Assembly: GCA_023428245.1 (NCBI GenBank)
Contig: JAEYYX010000038.1
Coordinates: 1 to 64,000 of the forward strand
DNA length: 64,000 nt
Direction of reading: 5' to 3'
Source: Pseudomonadota bacterium
GTDB lineage: Bacteria; Myxococcota_A; Polyangia; Polyangiales; Polyangiaceae
The notes beneath the pieces were generated by a model that was not told the origin of the DNA, did no database searches, and saw nothing but the letters and a program-made list of their open reading frames with translations. The stretch's first letter is position 1, and each line of letters opens with the position of its first letter. The position numbers and the translations under genes are program-made. Of the stretch, positions 16,040 through 24,754 are shown one piece after another.

Positions 16040-16705
16040 ATGCGCCCGGTCGACCTGTTGAACCCCACAAAAAACGCGCTGAAAGCCCTCTCCGCGAGGC
16101 CTTGGGCTCCCTTGCTCGGACTCGCGCTCACAGCGACCACCCTCGTTCCCGCCCACGTCCAGGGACAAGCCGAACGGGAGTCACGCTACCCCTACGATCC
16201 CGCCTGCCCGTGGGGGCGTCTCGCCAATGGGAAGGGCATGATTCACCGCTGCCTCTCCGAAGACGAGGCGAAGCGCATCGCTTCAGGCGCGATCGCCCCT
16301 AGCACGGGGACGACCGCCCCAAGCGCCCCTGCTGTCGTCACGGCGCCCGCTCAGCCCACTCCAGAGCCTGCACCAGCCGCGCCGAAAGACTTCACGATCA
16401 CCGTAGGCCCCATCCGCGCCACCGAGGGCGACATCACGGTCGGAAAGCTCGGCAAGCCCCTCGACCGCTACAAGGCTTGCGTCATCGAAAACGGAGGACT
16501 CGAGGCAGCGCGCGCGAAGGTCGTCGTCAGCTTCCTCGTCCAGGCGGAGCGCTCTCGCGCCGAAGGGGCTGAGGTCGTAAGGTCAAGCGGCATCAGTAAG
16601 AAGGCCGCCGCGTGCATCGCGGACGTCATCGACCGAAGGCAAGTTGGTACCCCGACCCAGCCCACGACCGGGGCCGAACTCACGATCGAGCTCATCGCCA
16701 AATGA
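16040..16705 (+). CDS. Exported protein with AgmX/TonB-like C-terminal domain
   Basis: This protein has 221 residues from the ATG at 16040. The signal peptide is LLGLALTATTLVPAHVQG. A Cys-containing stretch follows (YPYDPACPWGRLANGKG), then a Pro/Ala/Thr-rich linker (about residues 95-125). The C-terminal domain (about 130-221: ITVGPIRATEGDITVGKLGK, then KACVIENGG and VVVSFLVQAERSRAEG) resembles the AgmX/PglI C-terminal domains common in myxobacteria. Its stop overlaps the MutS-like start (ATGA). The function is unknown. Confidence 0.68.
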   Translation: MRPVDLLNPTKNALKALSARPWAPLLGLALTATTLVPAHVQGQAERESRYPYDPACPWGRLANGKGMIHRCLSEDEAKRIASGAIAPSTGTTAPSAPAVVTAPAQPTPEPAPAAPKDFTITVGPIRATEGDITVGKLGKPLDRYKACVIENGGLEAARAKVVVSFLVQAERSRAEGAEVVRSSGISKKAAACIADVIDRRQVGTPTQPTTGAELTIELIAK

Positions 16706-18585
16706 GCTTCTCTCTGAGCGATCTCGACGAGCGCATCCAAGCGGTCCGTCTCCTAGAGAAAGCTGCCCAAACCCAGGCGGACCAATGGGACGACAAGAGC
16801 CGGCGCATCGGGCACTTTCGCGGCCTGACGTTTCTCGTCGCCCTCCTCTCGGGCGGCTCCGCGTTCATGGCGGAGGCGGAAGCGAGCGTCTGGGGCGCGA
16901 CTGCTCTCGCGGTCGCCGCCTTGGTCGCCTTTCTCTGGCTGATCAGGCGCCACGACGTTTGCCTCTTGGCCATGCAGCGCGCCGAGCGAGAAGCGCTCGT
17001 CGAACGGGCGCGCGCGGTGCGTCTCGCTGGTCAATTTGAGGGGCTCGAGGATACCGGGCGCGATCTGCACCCGAGCGGCCACCCCTACGCCGCTGACCTC
17101 GACTTGTTCGGCGACGGCTCTCTTTTCCAGCGCATCTCCATCGCTCACACCCATTTCGGCCGAAACGCCCTCGCAGAGAGCCTCCTGGTTCCGCTCGATC
17201 CTGCTTTGATTCCGGAACGTCAGCAAGCTGTGAGTGAACTCGCCGAGCTCCGCGCGTTCCGGACAGAGCTCGAACGTGAGGCGCGAGCGCTCGTCCATGT
17301 CTCTCGCAAAGGGAAAATCACGACCCGAGAGACCCCGGATCCTAGCTCCCTTTTGAGCTGGATCGAGAGCCCGCGTGGCCTCCCCGCCTCTCCCGGATTC
17401 CAGATCCTCTGCGGACTCGTCCCGCTCGGCACGATCGGGGGCATGATCGCAAGCTTCGCCTTCGGCGCCGCCCCTTATTATCTCCTTCCCCTAGCGCTCG
17501 GCCTGATCGTCCTCGCGAGAACTCGGGACGTCACGGGGCCCACATTCGGGATCGTCAGCCAAACGGAAGGCTCCTTCCTCCCCTACGCGGACTTGCTCCG
17601 GGTGCTCGAAGGAATCGACCCGAGGACCCCGCACACTCAGAAGCTCGTCGCCGAGCTCAAGCCGAGCGCAGAGGATACGACCCGTCTCACGGCGAGCCAT
17701 GAGATGCAGCGCTTCCGGGATCTCGTCTCCTGGTACGACATTCGTCATAACGGGATGATCTACCCGTTCATCGAAGCCATCTTTCTCTGGAGTATTCACT
17801 CGACACTGCGCCTCGAGCGCTGGAAATCCAAGATTGGCCCTCGGGCGCGCCGCTGGTTTGAGATCATCGGGGAGATGGAGGCGCTCTCTTCCCTCGCGGA
17901 GCTGATGGACGTCGACCCGATGGCCACGCTCCCCGAACTCGCGAGCGAGGACTCGGAGCTCCAGGCAGAGGCGCTCGGACACCCGCTCATCGCCGCATCG
18001 CGCCGCAAGACGAACGACCTCCCCACGCTCGCGTCTGGCCGAGGCCTGCTCATCACCGGCTCAAACATGTCCGGCAAGAGCACCTTCCTACGCGCGCTCG
18101 GAGTCAACGTCGTCCTCGCTCTCGCGGGCGGCCCTGTCACCGCAAGACGTTTCGTCTTGCCGCCGCTCGTGCTCCGAACCAGCCTGCGCATCGAAGACTC
18201 GCTCCTGACCGGCACCAGCCACTTCTTCGCAGAGGTGAAGAAGCTCGCGTTCGTGGTCGAGACGGCTCAAGCCGGCCATTGTGTGCTCTTCCTGCTCGAC
18301 GAGGTGCTCCACGGCACAAACTCCCGCGAACGCATCATTGGGGCGCGCTGGGTCTTGGCTGAGCTGCTCAAACACGGTGCTCTCGGAATCATGACGACCC
18401 ACGACGAAGGACTGACGAGCTTCGAGGGGCCTCTCGGAGAACGCGTTTCCATGTACCACTTCCGCGAGGATGTCGAAGGCGGCGCGATGACCTTCGACTA
18501 TACACTGCGCGAAGGTCCCGTGCGCTCGGGCAACGCACTGCGCTTGATGCGCTCGGTCGGTCTTTCGGTTCCGATCGAAGAGTAG
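16702..18585 (+). CDS. Membrane-anchored MutS-like ATPase
   Basis: This 627-residue protein has a canonical MutS family ATPase at the C-terminus: Walker A GSNMSGKSTFLRALG, VTARRFVLPPLVLRTSLRIE, the stretch TGTSHFFAEVKKL, Walker B VLFLLDEVLHGTNSRER, and the H-loop MTTHDEGL. It lacks the mismatch-recognition and connector domains (MutS I/II). It has hydrophobic helices near residues 40-80 (RGLTFLVALLSGGSAFM, then ATALAVAALVAFLWLI) and 225-270, predicting a membrane protein. Such TM-containing MutS relatives are not mismatch repair enzymes in any established way. It is coupled to the upstream exported protein by ATGA. Confidence 0.85.
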   Translation: MSFSLSDLDERIQAVRLLEKAAQTQADQWDDKSRRIGHFRGLTFLVALLSGGSAFMAEAEASVWGATALAVAALVAFLWLIRRHDVCLLAMQRAEREALVERARAVRLAGQFEGLEDTGRDLHPSGHPYAADLDLFGDGSLFQRISIAHTHFGRNALAESLLVPLDPALIPERQQAVSELAELRAFRTELEREARALVHVSRKGKITTRETPDPSSLLSWIESPRGLPASPGFQILCGLVPLGTIGGMIASFAFGAAPYYLLPLALGLIVLARTRDVTGPTFGIVSQTEGSFLPYADLLRVLEGIDPRTPHTQKLVAELKPSAEDTTRLTASHEMQRFRDLVSWYDIRHNGMIYPFIEAIFLWSIHSTLRLERWKSKIGPRARRWFEIIGEMEALSSLAELMDVDPMATLPELASEDSELQAEALGHPLIAASRRKTNDLPTLASGRGLLITGSNMSGKSTFLRALGVNVVLALAGGPVTARRFVLPPLVLRTSLRIEDSLLTGTSHFFAEVKKLAFVVETAQAGHCVLFLLDEVLHGTNSRERIIGARWVLAELLKHGALGIMTTHDEGLTSFEGPLGERVSMYHFREDVEGGAMTFDYTLREGPVRSGNALRLMRSVGLSVPIEE

Positions 18586-18593
18586 GATACGCT

Positions 18594-19571
18594 TTAGTCT
18601 TCGCAGCCGATGCGCGCCGTATCGATGACGAGTTCGTCGATCCAAACGTCAAAGGGCTCCGAGTCAGACTGGTATTGCCACCAGCCGAACCAAAGGCTTG
18701 TCACCTCAGGCAGTACATACTTCACGCGCGGATCTTCGCCGCCGTGCTGCGTTTCGCTCGTAGCGAGCGAAGGATGCTCGATGCCATCGACGAAAAAGCG
18801 CGTCGAGTTCTCCGAACCGCGGTGCTCCCATTCCAGACAGACCCAAGCGTTCGCAGGCGGCTCTTCGGGCTTCCCGGCGGGATCCGCATCGTGCAGGGTC
18901 CAGTCGCCGGTGGGACCTCCGTCGGATCCAACGCCGTATCGATTGGCGCCGAAATGATCCGCGTATTGTCCACCGACTCGAATCACAGAACCGTCGCCAT
19001 TGCCCGCGGCCTCGGCCACAGTCCAATGAGCGTAGCTCACTTCTGAGAAGCGCTTCACGCGCAAGAACATCCGGCCGAAGTAGTTGTTCGAGGGGATCGG
19101 GAACACGCTCGTGTTCTTCAAGTATCCAAAGCCATTTTCGGCTTTGATATGCACCGACTGCGCCCCACGGGCGGCGGTCTCCTGGGACAGTTCGACTACG
19201 TTGGTTTCCGTTCTCTCGATAGCCCAAAGGGCACTATCGATCGAGGTCGCTTCAAACCCATCACAGAGTAGGAACGAGCGAGCTTGGCAGCGGGAATCGC
19301 CGAAGAATGAGTCGCGATCAGCCCCGCCACCCGTCGCCAATGTTCCGCCCACGGCCGGCGCACCACCCGTCATCGTCGCGCCCCCCGAAGAAGCAGCGCC
19401 CACTCCGCTTCCGCCATCGCTCGAGACAGTCCCCCCGGAGGCGCCCATTTTCCCTCCCGAATCTCCGGGCTCACCGCCTGCGCTAGCGCTCCCACCTGAC
19501 CCGACACTGTTCGACGTAGAAGGAGTGCACGCCGTTACGCACCAGACGCACACCAGGAAAAGACTACGCAT
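18594..19571 (-). CDS. Lipoprotein with Gly/Ser-rich linker and lectin/lyase-like jelly-roll domain
   Basis: This protein has 325 residues from the ATG at 19571; a TTG two codons earlier is also possible. The lipobox VTAC gives Cys15. A Gly/Ser/Ala-rich linker spans about residues 20-90. The C-terminal domain is beta-rich: RSFLLCDGFEATSIDSALW, YFGRMFLRVKRFSEVSYAHW, VCLEWEHRGSENSTRFFVDG, and LWFGWWQYQSDSEPFDVWID. This resembles concanavalin-like polysaccharide lyase or carbohydrate-binding folds, but no catalytic residues can be assigned. A perfect 19-base palindrome overlaps its start codon. Confidence 0.75.
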   Translation of the reverse strand: MRSLFLVCVWCVTACTPSTSNSVGSGGSASAGGEPGDSGGKMGASGGTVSSDGGSGVGAASSGGATMTGGAPAVGGTLATGGGADRDSFFGDSRCQARSFLLCDGFEATSIDSALWAIERTETNVVELSQETAARGAQSVHIKAENGFGYLKNTSVFPIPSNNYFGRMFLRVKRFSEVSYAHWTVAEAAGNGDGSVIRVGGQYADHFGANRYGVGSDGGPTGDWTLHDADPAGKPEEPPANAWVCLEWEHRGSENSTRFFVDGIEHPSLATSETQHGGEDPRVKYVLPEVTSLWFGWWQYQSDSEPFDVWIDELVIDTARIGCED

Positions 19572-19586
19572 ATTCAATGAATATGC
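19568..19586. promoter_or_regulatory. Perfect palindrome over the start codon of the 18594 lipoprotein
   Basis: The arms GCATATTCA and TGAATATGC flank a single A. The element is AT-rich and stands out from its surroundings. It covers both the ATG at 19571 and the TTG at 19577. It may be an operator or an mRNA hairpin controlling initiation. Confidence 0.5.
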
Positions 19587-19716
19587 GGCTCGAAGTCTGA
19601 CAAATCCATATTGCTCTGAAGATTTCGCATAGAAGGAATCCAGTGATGGCTCACTGAACCCCCTTGCGCCCTCCTTATTGGTTCCCCGCTCATTGGGTTG
19701 TAACGTACGGCCCCGA

Positions 19717-19790
19717 TTTGAGCTCTAGGGAGGGACCGGGACGCTCGCGTCTCACGCGGGTGCAGAGTTCGTTCACCACGAGAGCTCAAA
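19717..19790 (+). repeat. Inverted repeat in the leader of the Cys-rich lipoprotein gene
   Basis: The arms TTTGAGCTCT (19717-19726) and AGAGCTCAAA (19781-19790) are perfect and 54 bases apart, ending 25 bases before the ATG at 19816. They could form a long-range stem in the 5' leader. Confidence 0.45.
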
Positions 19791-19815
19791 ACTGAAGAAA
19801 GAAGAAGGAACACGA

Positions 19816-21636
19816 ATGACCAGGAAAAGCATACCGGTATGGACACTCGGAGCGGCACTCGCGCTCGCTCTCGGCGTGGGGCCCGTCGGCTGTGGCGGAT
19901 CGGACGGCGAGGGAGACGGGCTCGGCGGTGCCGACGGCGGCGATGACGGTGATACCCCTGCGAGCGGCGGCAAGAAGGGTTCGGGAGGCTCGAAGGCCTC
20001 GGGCGGAAAAGGGAACGGAACCGGCGCCGCGGGAGGCGAAGAGACCTCGAGCGGCGGTCGTGATGGCACGGGTTCGGGTGGAAAGTCGAGCGGCGAGCCT
20101 GCGAAGATCGAGGACCTGATCACCGCCATCTGCGAACATGAGTTCAACTGCTGTTCCGAGGGTGAGCTTGCCTATCGGCTCGGTTCGACGGGAGAGAGCG
20201 TCGATGAGTGCATCAAGGACTTCACCTTCCAGCTCAAGGAGTCGAACGCCGCGAGCAATCCCTTCCCTCCCGGAACTGCGACGGGCCTCTTGGGAACACT
20301 TGGTTATACGGTGGACCTGAAGCGGGTCGAGGAGAATCCGAAGGGGATCGCCGAATGCATCGCGTCCTGGGAGGGTCGCGAGTGTCCGAAGCTCGGGAGC
20401 AGCGACGTGAGCTCCTGCGAGCCCAGTCCTGGGAAAGATCCGTGCGCCCTCACGAACCTCTTCAAGCCTGCCTTGGCCGAGGGAGACCGCTGTACCCTGA
20501 GTCTCAGCGAGAACGGTGCTCTGAACGACGTGGAGTGTAAAACCGGAACGACCTGTCTCCCCGCAGGTGACCAGGACAATCCCAACGACTACCCGAGCTG
20601 TGTCCGCCGCGGCGTCGCTGAAGAACCCTGCAGCGCTGACAAGGACTGCGACTTCAACTTCTACTGTAACCGTTCTGGCGACTGTACCGAGAAGGGCGAT
20701 GAAGGCGACGATTGCTCCTTCGACGATCCGGACTCTCCTCATCCCATGCAGGTCGACGCGGGCTGTAAGCCCGGGCTGAGCTGTAGCCCGGAGACCGAGA
20801 AGTGCGTAGCGTCCTGCAAGGAAGACTTCCCCTGCACGTACAACGTGGAATGCCCGGAAGGCCTCGTCTGCGCGCCTACGACTATCGGAGACGATTCGGC
20901 GACCTGGAAGACCTGCCAGCCGGTCGGAAAGAGCGCAAATGCTCGCTGTGACGAGGACGCGGACTGTGAATCCAATCGCTATTGCGATGGCAGCGTCTGC
21001 CAGGCGGACAAGAGCATCAATGAGGGATGTGTTCGCGACGAGATGTGCGAAAGCGGCTCGTTCTGTGACCGCTCCACTGTGGATGCTACTGGTGCGTACC
21101 GCACGCCCTCGCTGAGCTGCACCGCGTACTTCCAGGCGGGAGCAGCTTGTTTCCCGGTCTCCGACGCCTCGAACGGCTGCGCGAGCGCTGCGAGCCGCTG
21201 CATCTACGACGCCACGACCGATCTCCAGTACGAGTGCACAAAGAACCTGCGCAAGGCAAACGAGCCGTGCAATCCGGACAACGCCCTCCCCGAGTGTCAA
21301 CCCGGGCTCAAGTGTGAGGCCGTCGACCTCAGCGAGGATTGGGCCTATGCGTGCACCAAAGGTGCAGCCAAGGGAGAGTCCTGTGACGAGGATCAAAACG
21401 ACGACGAAGCCCTGAGTTGCGCGGCAGGACTCATCTGCGTCGAGGGCAAGTGCGCCCAGCAGCGCGAGCCGGGCGAGGACTGCGAAGATCCGGATTACCC
21501 CGGTTATCCCAAGAGCTCTCTCTGCCTCAACTCGAGTTGCGTGCAGAACTGGGCCAAGACGGGGATCGATTGGATCTGCAGCGATGCACCGGTGCCCGTC
21601 GACAACTCAGGCTCCGGCCTGACCTGCGGCGGCTAA
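19816..21636 (+). CDS. Cys-rich lipoprotein with Dickkopf-like repeats
   Basis: This 606-residue protein has the lipobox VGC (Cys26). A Gly/Ser/Lys/Asp-rich linker runs to about residue 95. Many disulfide-type repeats follow, for example PCSADKDCDFNFYCNRSGDC, RCDEDADCESNRYCDGSVC and GCVRDEMCESGSFCDRS, together with several C-x-PG-L-x-C units. Such proteins are abundant on myxobacterial surfaces and their role is unknown; protein or polysaccharide binding is a guess. AGAAGGA lies just before the ATG. A strong terminator follows. The long antisense open frame is a codon-bias shadow. Confidence 0.82.
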   Translation: MTRKSIPVWTLGAALALALGVGPVGCGGSDGEGDGLGGADGGDDGDTPASGGKKGSGGSKASGGKGNGTGAAGGEETSSGGRDGTGSGGKSSGEPAKIEDLITAICEHEFNCCSEGELAYRLGSTGESVDECIKDFTFQLKESNAASNPFPPGTATGLLGTLGYTVDLKRVEENPKGIAECIASWEGRECPKLGSSDVSSCEPSPGKDPCALTNLFKPALAEGDRCTLSLSENGALNDVECKTGTTCLPAGDQDNPNDYPSCVRRGVAEEPCSADKDCDFNFYCNRSGDCTEKGDEGDDCSFDDPDSPHPMQVDAGCKPGLSCSPETEKCVASCKEDFPCTYNVECPEGLVCAPTTIGDDSATWKTCQPVGKSANARCDEDADCESNRYCDGSVCQADKSINEGCVRDEMCESGSFCDRSTVDATGAYRTPSLSCTAYFQAGAACFPVSDASNGCASAASRCIYDATTDLQYECTKNLRKANEPCNPDNALPECQPGLKCEAVDLSEDWAYACTKGAAKGESCDEDQNDDEALSCAAGLICVEGKCAQQREPGEDCEDPDYPGYPKSSLCLNSSCVQNWAKTGIDWICSDAPVPVDNSGSGLTCGG

Positions 21637-21662
21637 CGAGAAAGTCCTCTTAGCCCGAAAAG

Positions 21663-21701
21663 AGCCCGGACACTTTGAGGTGTTCGGGCTCCTTCTTTTT
21701 T
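21663..21701 (+). terminator. Rho-independent terminator
   Basis: The stem AGCCCGGACAC / GTGTTCGGGCT has eleven pairs, one of them G-T, around a six-base loop. It is followed by CCTTCTTTTTT. It ends the Cys-rich lipoprotein transcript. Confidence 0.85.
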
Positions 21702-21777
21702 GAGGCTCCGTGAGTTCGGGAGCGCATTCGTCCTCGGCCCCCCGCTCCATCCCCGCGAGCCGTCATCGAGAGTTCGC

Positions 21778-22668
21778 TCAATGGCGCCGCGAGCGTCTCT
21801 CGATGCGCCTCACCGTGACGCCCAGGAGCGTCAAGACCGCGGCTCCCAAGGGCGCTCGACCGGACGAAGGCGGGCCCACAAGAGCGCATCCTCCCGCCTC
21901 CTTGGGCGCGCCGTCCTCGCTCGTGGGCGCTCCTCCCGCCCCCTCGAGGGAAGAACCCCCGACACCTGCGCCTCCGCCTGCAGAAGTCGCTAGATTACCT
22001 CCCACCGCGGCTCCCCCGGACGATGTAGCGCCAGAGGTTTCACTTCCGCCCGCCCCCGAGGGCGCACCTCCACTCGCCGCGGCCCCTCCTGCGGGCGATT
22101 GTCCCCCGGCGCCGGGCTGCCCCCCCGAACCGGATTCCCCGCCGCTCCCATTCTCGCCGCCTCCCGAGCCCGTGCCAACTTCCGCTGGCCCGATCGCGAT
22201 GTCAGCGCATTGATAGTAGAAGGGAGCGCTTGGCTTATCGTACATGATCTGCATGAGCTGCAGCACGCAGCTCTCACAGGGTTCGTCGGGAAGAACGACT
22301 TCGATCGTCCCCTTGCGATTGTTCCCCTGATCGAGATCCTCGATGCCATCCAAGAGCTCAATTCCATCCGTCGCCTTGTCCATGAGACTGGCGGGATCGA
22401 CGAAGGCGCTATCTCCCTCACGGCTGAGCGCCAAACGATAGTGGCTCGGGTGGTCGATGGTCTCGGTGTACTCGACGACGACTCTCGCTCCCGCGGTCCA
22501 ACCCTCGATCACCTGAGGCGTTCCCGGACTACTTGCGCCGCAAGGAGCCGTTTTCAGGTTCGGCGTGGAGCGAGCTTTCGGAACGTCAAGGCTGATGTGA
22601 GCGTTCACTGCGGCAGGAGCCATCACGATCCCGAGAGCCAGGCCGAAAACCGAGAGATTTCGAGACAT
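21778..22668 (-). CDS. LPMO-like secreted protein with MYXO-CTERM-type anchor
   Basis: The 296 residues begin with a signal peptide that cuts after VNA to expose His24 (HISLDVPKARSTPN). A second histidine lies in DHPSHYRLALS. Exposed His1 plus an internal His is the copper histidine brace of lytic polysaccharide monooxygenases. The protein fits what is called the SCE4755 family of LPMO-like proteins. Cysteine pairs lie at APCGASS and PCESC. A long Gly/Ser/Ala linker follows (about residues 155-255). The tail GGCALVGPP, then a TM helix (LGAAVLTLLGV) and RRIERRSRRH fit a myxosortase signal. Oxidative polysaccharide cleavage is inferred, not shown. Confidence 0.82.
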   Translation of the reverse strand: MSRNLSVFGLALGIVMAPAAVNAHISLDVPKARSTPNLKTAPCGASSPGTPQVIEGWTAGARVVVEYTETIDHPSHYRLALSREGDSAFVDPASLMDKATDGIELLDGIEDLDQGNNRKGTIEVVLPDEPCESCVLQLMQIMYDKPSAPFYYQCADIAIGPAEVGTGSGGGENGSGGESGSGGQPGAGGQSPAGGAAASGGAPSGAGGSETSGATSSGGAAVGGNLATSAGGGAGVGGSSLEGAGGAPTSEDGAPKEAGGCALVGPPSSGRAPLGAAVLTLLGVTVRRIERRSRRH

Positions 22669-22862
22669 CAGCTCTATCGTACCGGGAGCGACGGGACTCC
22701 GGTCAAACTCATCGTTCGAGCGGCGGATTTCGACCTGGGCATTTTCAAGCCGACGGCAAAGTTGTTCCCGTTACGCTCAAAGCCGCCTCTCATGAAAGGT
22801 TCCCGCTCGCAGGGGTACCTCGCCCGAAGGCTCACTCGATGACGAATAGGCGGCGCCCGCCC

Positions 22863-23360
22863 TCACGAGGCAGATCTCCACAACACCGTCCCCTGAGGTC
22901 CCGTGGCCGCCCCAGGTCGACGTAAACAGAGACTGCCGCGGCAGCAGTCGACGTCCACCGCACAAGGACCGCTGGCCGGCGCACACCGAATCCTCGCAAA
23001 CTCCCGCTACAAAGCCCTTCCCCGCTCTCGCAGGACTCACCGTCCCCGGTACACTGGTTCCCCCAAGCAACGTCCGCCATTGCACGAAAGAGAACGGCAC
23101 TCGATCCCTTTCTCACAAACAGCACCGTCCGCACCACAAGCCGCCAGGTTTGTCGCACAAACGCCGCGCGCCGTGTCACACTGACCCGAACAACTGTCTC
23201 CGCCGCTCTTGCACGCGCCACCGGAAGGCGCACAGACGGCTTCCGCGCCGCCTGAGCCGCTCGCAGCGCCATTTCCGCTCGTGGCTCCCGATGTACGGGG
23301 TTCGACGCGCTGCGAGGAATCCGCGCTCTCTCTTTTGCAATACTTTGGTACGTCTCGAGC
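22863..23360 (-). pseudogene. Decayed Cys-rich secreted protein gene with at least three frame breaks
   Basis: Read on the minus strand, one frame gives a Gly/Ser-rich stretch, then CKSGGDSCSGQCDTARGVC, AACGADGAVCEKGIEC and CNGGRCLGE, and stops at about 23038. The second frame continues NQCTGDGESCESGEGLCSG. The third gives VCEDSVCA. A final shift gives GPCAVDVDCCRGSLC and stops at about 22864. Removing one G from the five at 23060-23064, removing one near 23003-23005 and adding one near 22980 would join them. No signal peptide or start codon remains upstream. It resembles the Cys-rich repeats of the 19816 protein. True decay or sequencing indels cannot be told apart here. Confidence 0.7.
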
Positions 23361-23419
23361 TCACACGCGCGGATTGGGGGCTCTTTTGGGCTCGTTTGTG
23401 TGCGATAGTTTCGCGTTCG

Positions 23420-24664
23420 ATGGACGCCCCGAAAAAGCTCCCCCTCTTTGCGCAGATCCTCATAGGTATGGTGGCCGGAGCCGTGGCGGGGTTCGCGCTA
23501 GGAGAGAAGGCTGCGCCGCTCGGCGAATTCGGCTCTCTCATGATCGCGGTGATCAAAGGACTCGCCGCGCCGCTCTTGTTCTTCGCTGTGGTCGACGCGT
23601 TCCTGACGACGGAAATCCGCGCGAAAGACGCCGGGCGCTTGCTCGCCATCAACGCGCTCAACGCTACGCTCGCGCTCACAATCGGGCTCACCCTCTCGAA
23701 CCTGATCCAGCCGGGTCGGGATTTCCCCGCGCCTCCCCTCATCAGCAATAAGCCCCTTGGGACGATCGATGTCGCACAGACCTTGAAGGACTATGTCCCT
23801 ACAAACCTGTTCCGACCGTTCGTCAGCGACTCGATCATTTCGATCATCTTGATCGCAGTCTTGATCGGACTCTCGCTTCGCAAAGCATCCCAAGAAACCC
23901 AAGAATACCGCGGTCTCATCCAGCACCTCGTGCGCGTCGCCTACCGCTCGCTCCAGATCGCGATTAGCTGGGTCATTCGCTTGATCCCTCTTGCCGTGTT
24001 CGCCGTCGTCGCCAAGACGGTGGGGGAGCACGGATTTTCCCCGGTTCGCGGTCTCGCCGTCTATCTCGGCGTAGCTCTGCTCGGTATCAGCCTCCAGGTC
24101 GCACTCGTCTATCAAGCTTGGATCCTGCTCATCGCACGCATGTCTCTCGTCCGCTTCTGGACCGGCGTTCGTGAGGCCGCCGTTTATGCGCTCGGCGCAA
24201 GCAGCAGCTTGGCCACGCTGCCTGTGACGCTTCGCTCTCTCGACAGAATGGGAGTTTCCCGAGAGTCCTCGACCCTCGCCGCCTGCGTCGGGACCAACCT
24301 GAACAACGACAGCATCCTGCTCTACGAAGCAATGGCTGCGCTCTTCGTCGCCCAGGCCTACGGGATCGATCTCTCCCTCGGTGACCAGCTGACGATCGCC
24401 GCAGCAGCCGCGCTCGCTGGGATCGGAATCGCCGGAGTCCCCGACGCCGGCCTGATTTCCCTGGCGCTCGTGCTCGGGACGGTCGGACTCCCCGTCGAGA
24501 TCTTGCCGCTCCTGCTCACGGTCGACTGGATCCTGTCCCGCGCCCGCGCCACTGCGAATGTCGTCTGCGACTTCGTCGTCGCGATCATTCTTGACCGCTT
24601 TTCCGGAGCATCTCCTGCCACCGATGGGCCCCCGCCCGGAGAAAGAGAAGCGCCAGGGGCCTGA
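23420..24664 (+). CDS. Dicarboxylate/amino acid:cation symporter (DAACS family)
   Basis: This 414-residue inner-membrane symporter is of the GltP/DctA/SLC1 fold, with about eight TM helices and two re-entrant loops. It shows the hairpin-1 serine motif SSLATLPVTLRSL, the TM7 motif GTNLNNDSILLYEAMAALFV, and the hairpin-2 motif AGIGIAGVPDAGL. The usual TM7 NMDGT is replaced by NNDSI, so substrate and ion coupling may differ. I chose the ATG at 23420 (MDAPKKLPLFAQILIGM). The upstream open frame reads through the decayed Cys-rich gene on the other strand. The substrate is not predictable. Confidence 0.88.
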   Translation: MDAPKKLPLFAQILIGMVAGAVAGFALGEKAAPLGEFGSLMIAVIKGLAAPLLFFAVVDAFLTTEIRAKDAGRLLAINALNATLALTIGLTLSNLIQPGRDFPAPPLISNKPLGTIDVAQTLKDYVPTNLFRPFVSDSIISIILIAVLIGLSLRKASQETQEYRGLIQHLVRVAYRSLQIAISWVIRLIPLAVFAVVAKTVGEHGFSPVRGLAVYLGVALLGISLQVALVYQAWILLIARMSLVRFWTGVREAAVYALGASSSLATLPVTLRSLDRMGVSRESSTLAACVGTNLNNDSILLYEAMAALFVAQAYGIDLSLGDQLTIAAAAALAGIGIAGVPDAGLISLALVLGTVGLPVEILPLLLTVDWILSRARATANVVCDFVVAIILDRFSGASPATDGPPPGEREAPGA

Positions 24665-24754
24665 CCCTGCGGCGCCGAGAGGAACACTCGCCCCTCGTTC
24701 TCGCGCCGAAGTGTCCCGGTCGGGCCCCCTCTGAACCCACGCATTTTGGCTCGG

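Noticed and set aside
19786..21396. 536-residue minus-strand open frame opposite the Cys-rich lipoprotein gene
   Set aside because: The plus strand has a lipobox, Cys repeats, a ribosome binding site and a terminator; the minus-strand product has none.
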